Positions 34,303 through 44,258 of a DNA stretch of 64,000 nucleotides are shown here, in pieces (within the stretch, counting starts at the first letter, position 1; each line of letters begins with the position of its first letter). The notes below the pieces were generated by a model. The model saw only the letters and a program-made list of their open reading frames with translations, was not told the origin of the DNA and searched no databases. Position numbers and translations under genes: made by a program. Source of the DNA: Rhizobiaceae bacterium (GTDB taxonomy: Bacteria; Pseudomonadota; Alphaproteobacteria; Rhizobiales; Rhizobiaceae); assembly GCA_023953845.1 (NCBI GenBank), contig JAMLJC010000001.1, forward strand, positions 3,916,501-3,980,500. Direction: 5' to 3'.

Positions 34303-34333
34303 GCCGGAGGCGGGTCTTGGTCCCGCCTCCGGC
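34303..34333 (-). terminator. Terminator-like hairpin after hsp20
   Basis: A perfect 12-bp stem GCCGGAGGCGGG/CCCGCCTCCGGC with a 7-base loop begins 13 bases after the hsp20 stop on the minus strand. There is no strong U run after it. Confidence 0.65.
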
Positions 34334-34346
34334 TGGTTTGGCCGGA

Positions 34347-34865
34347 TCAGCTCTTGCCGTTGATGGCGATGCGCTTGGCTTGCGCTTGCGCACGCTCGGT
34401 CTTGGGTAAGGCGACGGTCAGCACGCCGTTCTTGAAATTGGCGCTCACCTCGTCATCCTCGACCTCGACGCCGAGCGGGATGCGGCGCTTGAAGCGACCG
34501 TAAAAGCGCTCCGAGAACTGACGGTCCTTGTCTTCAGTCTCGGACCGCTTCTCGCCCTTCAGCGTCAGCACGCCGTCTTCGAGCAGCACTTCTATGTCTT
34601 TCTCATCAAGGCCAGGAACCTCGGCCGTGACGCGGATCTCCTTCTCGCCATCGGAGACTTCCACGTTCGGCCAGCCTCCGCCGCCGAATGAGGAGAACCT
34701 GCCGAGGGCCGGCAGGCGGCTGTCGAAACCGCGGAAGACATCGTCGAACAGCCGGTTCACCTCGCGGTGCAGCGACAGGAACGGGTCGCGGTCATCGTCG
34801 CGGAAGACGCTCGGAAGCTGGTTGCCGTTGTTGCGGCCCAAGGGGTTCAGATCACGTACGCTCAT
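34347..34865 (-). CDS. Small heat-shock protein, Hsp20/alpha-crystallin family
   Basis: 172 residues. The N-terminal arm has PFLSLHREVNRLFDDVFRGF. The alpha-crystallin domain runs from WPNVEVSDGEKEIRVTAEVP through LEDGVLTLKGEKRSE and RFYGRFKRRIPLGVEVE to FKNGVLTVALPKTE, with a short tail carrying no clear IxI. It is an ATP-independent chaperone that holds unfolding proteins. The start ATG is preceded by GGAGA. It is 101 bp downstream of a second hsp20 and probably in the same transcript. Confidence 0.95.
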   Translation of the reverse strand: MSVRDLNPLGRNNGNQLPSVFRDDDRDPFLSLHREVNRLFDDVFRGFDSRLPALGRFSSFGGGGWPNVEVSDGEKEIRVTAEVPGLDEKDIEVLLEDGVLTLKGEKRSETEDKDRQFSERFYGRFKRRIPLGVEVEDDEVSANFKNGVLTVALPKTERAQAQAKRIAINGKS

Positions 34866-34918
34866 CGGTTTTCTCCTTTCATGTCTTCATGATCTGCCTT
34901 TCAGCAAAGCTCCGCCGC

Positions 34919-34942
34919 GAGCCGGACGCGAACGTCCGGCTC
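34919..34942 (-). other. Perfect stem-loop between the two hsp20 genes
   Basis: GAGCCGGACG-CGAA-CGTCCGGCTC, a 10-bp stem with a tetraloop, 24 bases after the upstream hsp20 stop. Without a T run it is likelier a processing or stability element, or partial terminator, than a full stop. Confidence 0.55.
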
Positions 34943-34966
34943 TTGGGAGCGTCATGGTGGATTGCT

Positions 34967-35446
34967 TCAGGCGGCCTGCTTTTCGGCCTCGATCTGGCGC
35001 TGCGCGACCTTTGGCGTGGCCGCAGCGCTGCCGATCTGGATCCGGCGCGGCTTCATCTCTTCGGGAATCTCTCGCTTGAGCTCGATCGTCAGCAGGCCGT
35101 TCTCCAGCCCAGCGCCAGTGACCTTCACATGGTCGGCCAACTGGAAGCGGCGTTCGAACGCGCGACCGGCGATGCCACGATGCAGATACTCGGCCTTGTC
35201 TTCGTTCTTCTTCTCGCCGGTCACCAGAAGCATATTCTGCTCCTGCGTCATGGACAGCTCGTCCTGGCTGAAGCCGGCCACCGCCATGGTTATGCGGTAG
35301 TCGTCCTCGCCGGTCCTGGCGATATCGTAAGGGGGCCAGTTGTCGATCGTCGTTGTCGCCCTGCTCGCGTTCTCGAGAAGGTCGAAGACTCGATCGAAGC
35401 CGACGCTCGACCGATAGAGCGGGGAAAAGTCGAATGCTGTTCTCAT
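34967..35446 (-). CDS. Small heat-shock protein, Hsp20 (IbpA-like), under ROSE control
   Basis: 159 residues from ATG 35446 (MRTAFDFSPLYRSSVGFDRV), chosen because GGAGGA lies seven bases upstream; the ATG at 35452 is too close to it. N-terminal sequence and the alpha-crystallin domain (PPYDIARTGEDDYRITMAVA; GFSQDELSMTQEQNMLLVTG; GLENGLLTIELKREIPEEMK) match the rhizobial class A/IbpA type. The leader folds into a ROSE thermometer, so translation should rise only on heat shock. It is more IbpA-like than its neighbour; the two may co-assemble. Confidence 0.95.
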   Translation of the reverse strand: MRTAFDFSPLYRSSVGFDRVFDLLENASRATTTIDNWPPYDIARTGEDDYRITMAVAGFSQDELSMTQEQNMLLVTGEKKNEDKAEYLHRGIAGRAFERRFQLADHVKVTGAGLENGLLTIELKREIPEEMKPRRIQIGSAAATPKVAQRQIEAEKQAA

Positions 35447-35449
35447 AGC

Positions 35450-35534
35450 CATATCCTCCATTGAGCAACATGAGTACGAGGAGCGCCAAGAAGCCGGCGC
35501 TCCCTGACCATGCCGGTCCTGTTCAGCGACCGGC
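35450..35534 (-). promoter_or_regulatory. ROSE-type RNA thermometer in the hsp20 leader
   Basis: Three hairpins lie between a promoter and the start codon. From 5' to 3' on the minus strand they are GCCGGTC/GACCGGC (35512-35534), GGAGCGCC/GGCGCTCC (35480-35503), and a weak 3' hairpin (35450-35472). In the last one TTGCTC pairs with the Shine-Dalgarno GGAGGA, with the TTGCT and outer CAT/ATG pairing typical of ROSE. Melting of the third hairpin would free the ribosome-binding site. Known from rhizobial hsp20 genes; assignment here is by pattern. Confidence 0.85.
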
Positions 35535-35542
35535 TCCATTGA

Positions 35543-35570
35543 GCTAGGAATCGTTTTTTCTAGCGTCAAG
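35543..35570 (-). promoter_or_regulatory. Sigma-32 (RpoH)-like promoter of hsp20
   Basis: CTTGAC (35565-35570), 16-bp spacer, CCTAGC (35543-35548) on the minus strand. The predicted start of transcription falls just before the first ROSE hairpin. Confidence 0.55.
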
Positions 35571-35598
35571 ACCCTCACGAAACCAAAATTTTCGTCGA

Positions 35599-35624
35599 AA
35601 CGCCGAACGGAATTGCAGCGTTCC
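35599..35624 (-). promoter_or_regulatory. EcfG-type general-stress promoter upstream of hsp20
   Basis: GGAAC (35620-35624), 17-bp spacer, CGTT (35599-35602) on the minus strand, matching the alphaproteobacterial sigma-EcfG consensus GGAAC-N16/17-CGTT. Confidence 0.6.
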
Positions 35625-35671
35625 AGACGTCACCTACTCAGAATCGGTCGCAAATATTGGGACGCTGGACG

Positions 35672-35860
35672 ATGGCGATTACACGCAAAGAAATCGTATC
35701 CATTCTTTGTTGGGGACCGGTGCATCGGCTGAGGAACTCAGGGAGGCCTGGGGCTGGCTCCACAACGGACGAGGCTCTGATGGGGCGGGGCGCCCGCTGC
35801 CCCGGAACCCAAGTGGGCAGGCTGATCGGTATGCTGGAACCGGATGAGGACGAAGCGTAG
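35672..35860 (+). pseudogene. Broken gene for a small conserved rhizobial-type protein
   Basis: One frame gives MAITRKEIVSIL, the next TGASAEELREAWGWLHN, and the first again DEALM plus GTQVGRLIGMLEPDEDE. Read together they make a coherent protein of ~60-70 residues with two frame changes and apparently a small deletion after SIL. As it stands only a scrambled 62-codon frame remains. The function of the family is unknown to me. Confidence 0.6.
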
Positions 35861-35981
35861 CGCACCGTCGGACCCGCGTCTTGAACTCGGGCCGCAAGCT
35901 GGACCATGTCGTTTCCGGAAGGAGCGCTCGCCCCTTCCGGTTGCTTCTTCGAAAAGACGATCAGAACCGCTGGGGGAAGTG

Positions 35982-36311
35982 ATGAAGGACGTCGCGTTTT
36001 CGGAACCCGTCATCCTGCATTTGCCTGGCATCGGCGACCGCAAGGTTGCGACCAGCTTCGAAGCGATCGAATGCCTTCAGAACGAATGGCCGCAATGGGC
36101 GAGAGGCAGGAACTGGCGCAGCGCGCGGTCGGCTTGTCGCGATGCGCTCGACGGATGGTGTGGCGCGAAGTCGGCCCGGCGGAGCTTCGTCAAGGCCGCC
36201 GATCGGGCGGGGCTGTTGCCCTGCCGGCGGCGGTCGAGCGCCACAGCGGGCGCGAGCCGGCATCCGGCGATGCAAGGCTCGCAGCCTGCACCTCTCAGTG
36301 TATGGCAATGA
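35982..36311 (+). CDS. DUF982 domain protein
   Basis: 109 residues from ATG 35982, preceded by GGGGGAAG. It has the DUF982 pattern FSEPVILHLPGIGDRKVATS, EAIECLQNEWPQWARGRNW, ARSACRDALDGWCGAKSARR and SFVKAADRAGLL. The family is common in rhizobia and of unknown function. The last 17 bp overlap the 3' end of usg on the other strand. A second DUF982 gene lies at 39667-39975, suggesting a duplicated stress-linked family. Confidence 0.85.
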   Translation: MKDVAFSEPVILHLPGIGDRKVATSFEAIECLQNEWPQWARGRNWRSARSACRDALDGWCGAKSARRSFVKAADRAGLLPCRRRSSATAGASRHPAMQGSQPAPLSVWQ

Positions 36312-36573
36312 TCCCGTCCACCGCCTTCCACTCGGACGGACGGATCAGGCGATGGTGGGCGACGCGCACAGAGTGCAGCGCGCCCTCCAGTGTTTCCTTC
36401 CAGTAGCCGAGGAAGCCGCGCAGTTCGGGAAAGTCCGGTGCCAGGTCATATTCCTGCCAGATATAAAGCTGCAGCAGGCTCGGATGGTCAGGCATGTGGT
36501 AGTGGATCTCTGCGGTCGTCAGTCCAAAACCCTCCATCTGCATCCGGAATTCCCTGCTCAAGCTCGCTGCCAT
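36295..36573 (-). CDS. usg: Usg family protein
   Basis: 92 residues from ATG 36573. It matches the Usg family closely: FRMQMEGFGLTTAEIHYHMP, DHPSLLQLYIWQEYDLAPDF, PELRGFLGYWKETLEGALHS, VRVAHHRLIRPSEWKAVDGI. Usg is a short protein found next to trp or stress genes in alphaproteobacteria; its function is unknown. It is 26 bp downstream of the gene at 36600-36947 and likely in one transcript with it. Confidence 0.92.
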   Translation of the reverse strand: MAASLSREFRMQMEGFGLTTAEIHYHMPDHPSLLQLYIWQEYDLAPDFPELRGFLGYWKETLEGALHSVRVAHHRLIRPSEWKAVDGIIAIH

Positions 36574-36599
36574 TCTCCACCTTTCCTCTTGCTCGCTGC

Positions 36600-36947
36600 C
36601 TAGGCATCCAGCCGCTGCTGCTCTGAACCGCGTTCGCCTACGGCTCCGTTCGAACGCTTGGCATCGATGCGGTCGAGTTGCCGTAGCGCGTCCATGACTG
36701 CATCGAAGGGGATTGGCTGCCGGGCACCCGGCGGTTGCCTCAGCGCCGGCATGGATTCGACCGCGCAAGCGTCCGAGGCCCAGGATGAGAGGATTGCGCG
36801 CTTTTCGCGAACATCCAACGTTCCGTCACGTAGTACGTCGTCGGGATGCTTGTAGTGACGCGCCGGCGACAGCAGCCGGTCGAGCGCGAGGTCATCGGAT
36901 TCGGGTGCCAGTGAAGGGATGATCGTCGAAAAATCGGTTCGGCCCAT
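36600..36947 (-). CDS. Conserved hypothetical protein of the heat-shock block
   Basis: 115 residues from ATG 36947, with a strong GGAGG six bases upstream; an ATG further upstream lacks one. The core contains PARHYKHPDDVLRDGTLDVR followed by EKRAILSSWASDACAVES, a pattern I know from short rhizobial proteins without assigned function. The C-terminus has PFDAVMDALRQLDRIDAKR. First gene before usg; a heat-shock-like promoter lies 87-114 bp upstream. Confidence 0.8.
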   Translation of the reverse strand: MGRTDFSTIIPSLAPESDDLALDRLLSPARHYKHPDDVLRDGTLDVREKRAILSSWASDACAVESMPALRQPPGARQPIPFDAVMDALRQLDRIDAKRSNGAVGERGSEQQRLDA

Positions 36948-37033
36948 CGATATCCTCCTTCCGGTTTGCCGTTCCAAAAGCTCCGTTTCGATCTCAATTC
37001 GAGAAGTCATGCATATCGCATGGCGCTCCTTAG

Positions 37034-37061
37034 ATTATGCTCGATCACGGACAAATTTCAA
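37034..37061 (-). promoter_or_regulatory. Promoter (sigma-70/sigma-32-like) of the 36947-usg unit
   Basis: Minus strand TTGAAA (37056-37061, within CTTGAAA), 16-bp spacer, CATAAT (37034-37039). The CTTGAAA form of the -35 is shared with RpoH promoters. Confidence 0.55.
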
Positions 37062-37109
37062 GCCCGCCGGACGAGCCGAACCCCCAAATAGCCGCATGTT
37101 TTCATGATG

Positions 37110-37136
37110 CTAGCACTCGGCAGGATCGAGTGACAA
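37110..37136 (+). promoter_or_regulatory. CIRCE operator (HrcA site) upstream of groES
   Basis: CTAGCACTC-N9-GAGTGACAA compared with the consensus TTAGCACTC-N9-GAGTGCTAA: one mismatch in the left arm and two in the right. It is 155 bp upstream of the groES start. HrcA repression relieved on heat shock is expected. It also lies in the divergent region with the 36947 gene. Confidence 0.8.
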
Positions 37137-37291
37137 AAATTTTAGTGGCACCTCTTGAAATGGCGAAATCGCAAAACCAACTCGAAATGCGCGCGATGCC
37201 TGCTGAAGGGTCGCCGCGCCCCGCACCGGCCCGATATTGCCGGTCCGGTGTGGAGGAACATCAAAATCTGTTTGTCCTGAAGGAGAACGAA

Positions 37292-37606
37292 ATGGCGTTC
37301 CGTCCATTGCACGACCGTATCCTGGTCCGCCGTATCGAAGCCGACGAAAAGACGGCTGGCGGCATCATCATCCCTGACACCGCGAAGGAGAAACCGCAGG
37401 AAGGCGAGGTCATCGCCGTCGGTCCCGGAGCGCGTGACGAGAGCGGCAAGCTCATCGAACTCGACGTGAAGGTCGGCGACCGCATCCTGTTCGGTAAATG
37501 GTCCGGCACCGAGATCAAGCTGAACGGTGAGGATTTCCTCATCATGAAGGAAAGCGATGTGATGGGCGTGATCGACCAGAGCGTCGCGTTCAAGAAGGCC
37601 GCGTGA
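37292..37606 (+). CDS. groS: Co-chaperonin GroES
   Basis: 104 residues from ATG 37292 with AGGAG six bases upstream. [52 protein letters not shown] (roof and base of the dome) and [20 protein letters not shown] are all standard. The mobile loop that docks on GroEL is [13 protein letters not shown]. Followed by groEL after 61 bp. Confidence 0.98.
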   Translation: MAFRPLHDRILVRRIEADEKTAGGIIIPDTAKEKPQEGEVIAVGPGARDESGKLIELDVKVGDRILFGKWSGTEIKLNGEDFLIMKESDVMGVIDQSVAFKKAA

Positions 37607-37655
37607 ACCGGGCCCAGAAGAAACCAACCAGTCAACGAAAGCTGCCTAGATTTGA

Positions 37656-39296
<1,641 letters not shown>

Positions 39297-39310
39297 GGCA
39301 GCCGAGGATC

Positions 39311-39336
39311 GCCCGCGCCCCTCGTCGGGCGCGGGC
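39311..39336 (+). terminator. Terminator-like hairpin after groEL
   Basis: GCCCGCGCCC-CTCGTC-GGGCGCGGGC, a 10-bp GC-only stem 15 bases after the groEL stop. No U run follows. Confidence 0.6.
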
Positions 39337-39666
39337 TCCATCCGAATATTCGAGGCTGATATGAACGCGCTACCGAGCATCGGAACCCTTGCGTCACCGA
39401 CGATCGGCGCGCTTCTGCCAACCATGCAGAGCCTGCTGATCGTCTGGTTGCAGATCTCCGGTCCGTACCTGCGCCGAACTTCGACCCGGCCTTTTCCAGC
39501 AAGAAGCCCGCGCTCGCACGCGATGCGCAGATTATCCTTCCGCAGGATCCTTCCAGATAATCCACCTCGCGTGATGCACAGCAGCGTCCGAGACGTCCGT
39601 TCGCTCCGAATCCCATCTCCGCGCCACCGCTCGCATCACGTCAGCCTGACTTGAAAGGGTCAAGCC
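39337..39666. other. Stretch between groEL and the second DUF982 gene
   Basis: A plus-strand frame from ATG 39361 (MNALPSIGTLASPTIGALLP) reaches 39654 but turns arginine/serine-rich after ~40 codons and lacks a ribosome-binding site. I do not call it a gene. Confidence 0.4.
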
Positions 39667-39975
39667 ATGCCTCACATCCGCTTTGAAGAACCCGTGATAC
39701 TCCTGGTCGGAATGGGTTTGCCCGTTCGCATTGAGACCGTGATGGAAGCCTATGCGCTTCTTCAGGACTTGCCCGCCGCCAGCCGGAACGGCGCGCATGC
39801 CGTCGCGCTCAACGCCTGCAAGGCCGGCATCGCCGGCGGGATCGATGCCGAGACCGTGCGGGCGACATTCGTCGCCTTCGCGCGCCGACATGACATTCTT
39901 GTCCCCGATGCCGCCTCGCTCCCGCTATCAAATGGTGTCCGACCAATCCTGTCGGCCAACAGCGGCATGTTTTAG
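39667..39975 (+). CDS. DUF982 domain protein
   Basis: 102 residues, preceded by AAGGG. RFEEPVILLVGMGLPVRIET, EAYALLQDLPAASRNGAHAV and ALNACKAGIAGGIDAETVRA with VAFARRHDILV give the DUF982 pattern (F-x-x-PV, Ala-rich helix, AR-x-x-F-x-x-A). It lacks the conserved W-P pair seen in the copy at 35982. Function unknown. Confidence 0.8.
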   Translation: MPHIRFEEPVILLVGMGLPVRIETVMEAYALLQDLPAASRNGAHAVALNACKAGIAGGIDAETVRATFVAFARRHDILVPDAASLPLSNGVRPILSANSGMF

Positions 39976-40257
39976 CAGACAACTCCCGGAGAATAGGCTC
40001 GCTACGCATGCCGCACGGCAATGCCTGTAAGTCCGAACACGCGTCACTTAATACCTTCTGAGGAGGCGGTGCCGACAGCTCGGCCGGCCTCCGGGAGAAA
40101 GCGGGACGATGTCCGTTTGCGGGAGGGGCAGCGTCAAATTGATCGTCCGCTTAGGGCGCGCCTTGATGCTGAGCCCGTTGAAAGGCAGCTTTCGCAGCAT
40201 AGTAGCCCGAAACCTGCCAGTCCGTTTCCCACCCCTAAGACGCCGGTTCTAGGAGAG
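39976..40257. other. Intergenic stretch between two convergent genes
   Basis: Nothing recognisable seen: no gene, no clear terminator. Confidence 0.45.
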
Positions 40258-40614
40258 CTACACGGCAAGCTCTCGCCGCGACGCCGTGGCCAGGTCGGAT
40301 ATCAGTTCATCGGGGATAGGTTTCGCTGGTGAGAACGTGACACCAGTCTTCGATGCGTTGAGGCCTGCCGCAGCTATCTTGTCGCGATGACCGGCAATAG
40401 CACCTTTCGGAACGTAAAGACCGCACTGTTTGCTGAACGCACCGTAGCCCGCGATGATCCTTCCCCCGAAACTGAAACCAGGCATCCCGTACTGAATGAC
40501 TTCTTCAGCGTCCGGAAGAGCACGCTTCAGCTCCCTGCGAACGTGCGCAAGTTGTGATCGGAGAGCTTCAGGGGCAGCGGCGATGTAGGCATCGTGGTCA
40601 AGAAACTCGGCCAT
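40258..40614 (-). CDS. DUF1801 (YdhG-like) protein
   Basis: 118 residues. ALRSQLAHVRRELKRALPDA, EEVIQYGMPGFSFGGRIIAG, YGAFSKQCGLYVPKGAIAGH and FSPAKPIPDELISDLATA match the DUF1801/YdhG family, whose better-known members are described as iron chaperone-like (Fra). Single-domain, cytoplasmic. Divergent from dnaE2; the LexA box between them could in principle affect both. Confidence 0.85.
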   Translation of the reverse strand: MAEFLDHDAYIAAAPEALRSQLAHVRRELKRALPDAEEVIQYGMPGFSFGGRIIAGYGAFSKQCGLYVPKGAIAGHRDKIAAAGLNASKTGVTFSPAKPIPDELISDLATASRRELAV

Positions 40615-40750
40615 GCCTGATCATCCGCGAAGAGACGGGATTTCACAAGCCGAGCAGTGTCTGATTTGGCAGAGATGCCCTCGGACCAGGCGTTCCGCTT
40701 CCCACCCCCTTCCGACCATGGCTAGTCCCGGGGGGTCGACACCGCGCAAG

Positions 40751-40765
40751 GAACAAATTAAGAAC
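40751..40765 (+). promoter_or_regulatory. LexA (SOS) box upstream of dnaE2
   Basis: GAACAAATTAAGAAC, an exact GAAC-N7-GAAC match, ending 10 bases before the first possible dnaE2 start (TTG 40776). It gives dnaE2 its own SOS control, separate from imuAB. Confidence 0.85.
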
Positions 40766-40775
40766 ATCCTCCTGT

Positions 40776-43700
40776 TTGCCAGGGTGCACTGCGTTGCGTT
40801 ACGCCGAGCTTCAGGTCACTTCACATTTCAGCTTCCTCCGCGGAGCCTCGTCGGCCGAGGAGCTGTTCGCCCAGGCGCTTGCCTGCGGGGTCGAAGCACT
40901 GGGACTCGTCGACCGGAATTCCTTGGCGGGCATCGTGCGCGCGCATGAGGCCGCGAAGGCGACTGGGATTCGACTCGTCGTTGGTTGCCGGCTCGATCTC
41001 TCCGATGGCATGTCGATCCTGGTCTATCCGACAGATCGCGCCGCCTATTCCCGTCTCTGCCGGATGCTCTCATTGGGCAAGAAGCGTGGGGGCAAGGCCA
41101 GGTGCGTCCTCCACTGGGACGATGTGGCGGCCTACGCGGAAGGACTCGTCGCCGTTCTCGTGCCTGACGAGGCGGATGATCTTACGGCGCTGCACCTTCG
41201 CCGCCTGCGCGACGCCTTCCCGGGAAGCGCCTACCTCGCGCTGACGCTGCGCCGCCGCCCGAACGATCAGTTCCGGCTCTACAAGCTGTCGCAGATGGCG
41301 CAGGCGGTCGGCGTGCCGACGGTGGTGACGAACGACGTGCTGTTCCACGAGCCTGGCCGTCGAATGCTGCAGGATGTTGTGACCTGCATCCGGCACAACG
41401 TCACCATCGACCAGCTTGGCCACCGGCGCGAGCGGCACGCCGATCGCTATCTCAAGCCGGCCGAGGAGATGCGGCGGCTGTTCTCCCGCTATCCTGAGGC
41501 GCTCGCGCGCACGGTCGAGATCGCCGACCGCTGCCGCTTCTCCCTCGACGAGTTGAAGTATCAGTATCCGGAGGAGCGCGACGACCCGACCATCTCCCCG
41601 CAGGAGATGCTGGTGCGGCTGACTTGGGAGGGCGCCGAGCAACGTTACCCTGAGGGTGTGCCGGACAGCGTGCGCGCGACGCTGGAGCACGAACTGTGCC
41701 TGATCGAGAAACTCGAATACGCCCCATACTTCCTGACCGTGAACTCCATTGTGCGCTTCGCGCGCTCGCAGGACATCCTCTGCCAGGGCCGCGGCTCGGC
41801 GGCGAACTCCGCCGTCTGCTACGTGCTCGGCATCACCTCGATCGATCCCGGCCGCAACGACCTCCTGTTCGAGCGTTTCGTCTCCGAGGAACGGCGCGAG
41901 CCGCCCGACATCGATGTCGACTTCGAGCACGAGCGGCGCGAGATCGTCATGCAGTGGATCTTCGAGACCTACGGGCGCAGCCACGCGGCGCTCTGCTCGA
42001 CCGTCATCCGCTACCGCACCAAGGGCGCGTTGCGCGATGTCGGCAAGGCACTCGGGCTGACCGAGGACCTGATCAAGGCGCTGTCCTCGCAGGTCTGGGG
42101 CTGGTCCGAGGAAGGCGTCACGGAAGCTCAGGTCAAGGACATGAACCTGAACCTCGGCGACCGCAGGCTGCGGCTCGCGCTCGACCTCGCACGGCAACTC
42201 ATGGGCGCTCCACGGCATCTCTCGCAGCACCCGGGCGGATTCGTGCTGACGCATGACCGCCTCGATGATCTCGTGCCGATCGAGCCGGCCGCCATGGCCG
42301 ACCGCCAGGTCATCGAGTGGGACAAGGACGACATCGACGCACTGAAGTTCATGAAGGTGGACGTGCTCGCTCTCGGCATGCTGACCTGCATGAAGAAGGG
42401 GCTCGACCTGCTCGCCGAGCACAAGGGCATCGCCTACGACCTGGCGTCCATTCCGGCCGAGGATCCGCGCACGTATTCGATGATCCGCAAGGCAGACACG
42501 CTCGGCACCTTCCAGATCGAATCCCGGGCGCAGATGTCGATGCTGCCCCGGCTGAAGCCGCGCACCTATTACGACCTCGTCGTGCAGGTGGCGATCGTCC
42601 GGCCGGGGCCAATCCAGGGCGATATGGTCCATCCCTACCTAAGACGCCGCGAAGGCCGTGAACCGGTGGTCTTCCCGAAGCCGGAATTGGAGAAGGTGCT
42701 GGGCAAGACGCTCGGTGTGCCGCTCTTCCAGGAACAGGCCATGCGCGTCGCCATCGAGTGTGCGGGCTTCACAGCGGGTGAGGCCGACATGCTGCGCAAG
42801 TCGATGGCTACCTTCAAGTTCACGGGCGGTGTCAGCCGGTTCAAGGGAAAACTGATCGAGGGCATGGTCGAGCGCGGCTACGATCGCGACTTCGCAGAGA
42901 GGACCTTTTCGCAGCTGGAAGGATTCGGCAGTTACGGCTTTCCTGAGAGCCACGCCGCCTCCTTCGCGCTGATCGCCTATGCGTCGGCCTGGCTCAAATG
43001 CTGGCATCCAGACGTCTTCTGCGCTGCCCTCCTCAACTCCCAGCCCATGGGCTTCTACGCCCCAGCCCAGATCGTCCGCGATGCGATCGAGCACGGCGCC
43101 GTGGTCCGCCCGGTTTGCGTGAACGCCTCCCACTGGGACTGCACCCTCGAGGAGATGGACGATGGCCGCTTCGCCGTCCGGCTCGGCATGCGCATGGTTA
43201 AGGGACTCGCCAACGGCCATGCCGCCCGCATCGCTGCCGTCCGCGGCGACGAGTCCTTCGCCTCCATCGACGACATGTGGCGGCGCGCTGGTGTCCCGTC
43301 CCACGTCCTGGAGCGGCTCGCGGAGGCGGACGCCTTCCGGCACTCTTTCGGCATGTCGCGGCGCGAGGCGCTATGGGCCATCAAGGGATTGCGGGACGAG
43401 CCTCTGCCACTGTTCGCCGCCGCGTCCGCGCGCGAGCAGGAGACCGTTCCGGAACAGGTAGAGCCTGCTACGATGCTACGCCGGATGACCGATGGCAGCG
43501 AGGTCGTCTCCGACTACGGCCACACCGGGCTGTCTCTGCGCCAGCACCCCGTATCCTTCCTGAGGGCAGACCTTGGACGGCGCCGCGTCGTGACCTGCGC
43601 CGAGGCGATGCGTGCGCGGGATGGCCGCTGGCTGGAGGCTGCAGGACTCGTGCTTGTCCGACAGCGGCCGGGCAGCGCCAAGGGTGTCATGTTTATCACA

Positions 43701-44042
43701 ATCGAGGACGAGACTGGGATTGCGAACCTCGTGGTGTGGCCGAAGATATTCGAGAAGTTCCGCCGGGTGGTCCTAGGATCGACGATGTTCGCGGTTCGGG
43801 GCCGTATTCAGCGCGAGGGCGAGGTCGTGCATCTGGTCGCCCACGACCTGACGGACATGTCGGAGACGCTGGCGGGGATTGGAAGGCGTGACGCACAGTT
43901 CCCCCTCCCGCACGGCCGCGGCGACGAATTCCATCACGGGAGTCCTACGCCCGATCCTCGCGGGGCCGCCAAGCCGAGGGATATCTACATTCCTGACCTA
44001 CACATCGATCAGCTTCGGGTTCAGGCGAAGAACTTCCGCTAG
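40776..44042 (+). CDS. dnaE2: Error-prone DNA polymerase DnaE2 (ImuC)
   Basis: 1088 residues. The N-terminal PHP-type domain begins [20 protein letters not shown]. The polymerase active-site acids are in [15 protein letters not shown]; other core motifs are [36 protein letters not shown] and [15 protein letters not shown]. The C-terminal OB fold has [20 protein letters not shown]. The end ([20 protein letters not shown]) is typical of DnaE2 rather than DnaE1. No ATG is available: the start is TTG 40776 or, matching relatives better, TTG 40794. It performs translesion extension with ImuA and ImuB. Confidence 0.95.
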   Translation: MPGCTALRYAELQVTSHFSFLRGASSAEELFAQALACGVEALGLVDRNSLAGIVRAHEAAKATGIRLVVGCRLDLSDGMSILVYPTDRAAYSRLCRMLSLGKKRGGKARCVLHWDDVAAYAEGLVAVLVPDEADDLTALHLRRLRDAFPGSAYLALTLRRRPNDQFRLYKLSQMAQAVGVPTVVTNDVLFHEPGRRMLQDVVTCIRHNVTIDQLGHRRERHADRYLKPAEEMRRLFSRYPEALARTVEIADRCRFSLDELKYQYPEERDDPTISPQEMLVRLTWEGAEQRYPEGVPDSVRATLEHELCLIEKLEYAPYFLTVNSIVRFARSQDILCQGRGSAANSAVCYVLGITSIDPGRNDLLFERFVSEERREPPDIDVDFEHERREIVMQWIFETYGRSHAALCSTVIRYRTKGALRDVGKALGLTEDLIKALSSQVWGWSEEGVTEAQVKDMNLNLGDRRLRLALDLARQLMGAPRHLSQHPGGFVLTHDRLDDLVPIEPAAMADRQVIEWDKDDIDALKFMKVDVLALGMLTCMKKGLDLLAEHKGIAYDLASIPAEDPRTYSMIRKADTLGTFQIESRAQMSMLPRLKPRTYYDLVVQVAIVRPGPIQGDMVHPYLRRREGREPVVFPKPELEKVLGKTLGVPLFQEQAMRVAIECAGFTAGEADMLRKSMATFKFTGGVSRFKGKLIEGMVERGYDRDFAERTFSQLEGFGSYGFPESHAASFALIAYASAWLKCWHPDVFCAALLNSQPMGFYAPAQIVRDAIEHGAVVRPVCVNASHWDCTLEEMDDGRFAVRLGMRMVKGLANGHAARIAAVRGDESFASIDDMWRRAGVPSHVLERLAEADAFRHSFGMSRREALWAIKGLRDEPLPLFAAASAREQETVPEQVEPATMLRRMTDGSEVVSDYGHTGLSLRQHPVSFLRADLGRRRVVTCAEAMRARDGRWLEAAGLVLVRQRPGSAKGVMFITIEDETGIANLVVWPKIFEKFRRVVLGSTMFAVRGRIQREGEVVHLVAHDLTDMSETLAGIGRRDAQFPLPHGRGDEFHHGSPTPDPRGAAKPRDIYIPDLHIDQLRVQAKNFR

Positions 44043-44258
44043 TCCGAGGACGGCGCTTGCTTGCCAACGCCCGGTGCGCGGCTAGTCTCGCGGGCCATGT
44101 GAGCTGGTCCCGCGGCCCGCATCGCCGGAGGCATGAGGTGTATGAGTTGGCCGCCTAGCCCTTCCGTTCAGGGGCCGAAAGCTGACGGTCCGGTCTAGGG
44201 ATTCAACTCGGGAAAGCAGGCATTTAGTTCCACTGGCAGAGCCATATCCGCCTGATGG

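Noticed and set aside
39361..39654. Possible small gene after groEL
   Set aside because: No ribosome-binding site and composition turns into Arg/Ser-rich shadow after ~40 codons.
41070..42632. Minus-strand open frame opposite dnaE2
   Set aside because: Shadow frame; dnaE2 is intact across the whole interval.
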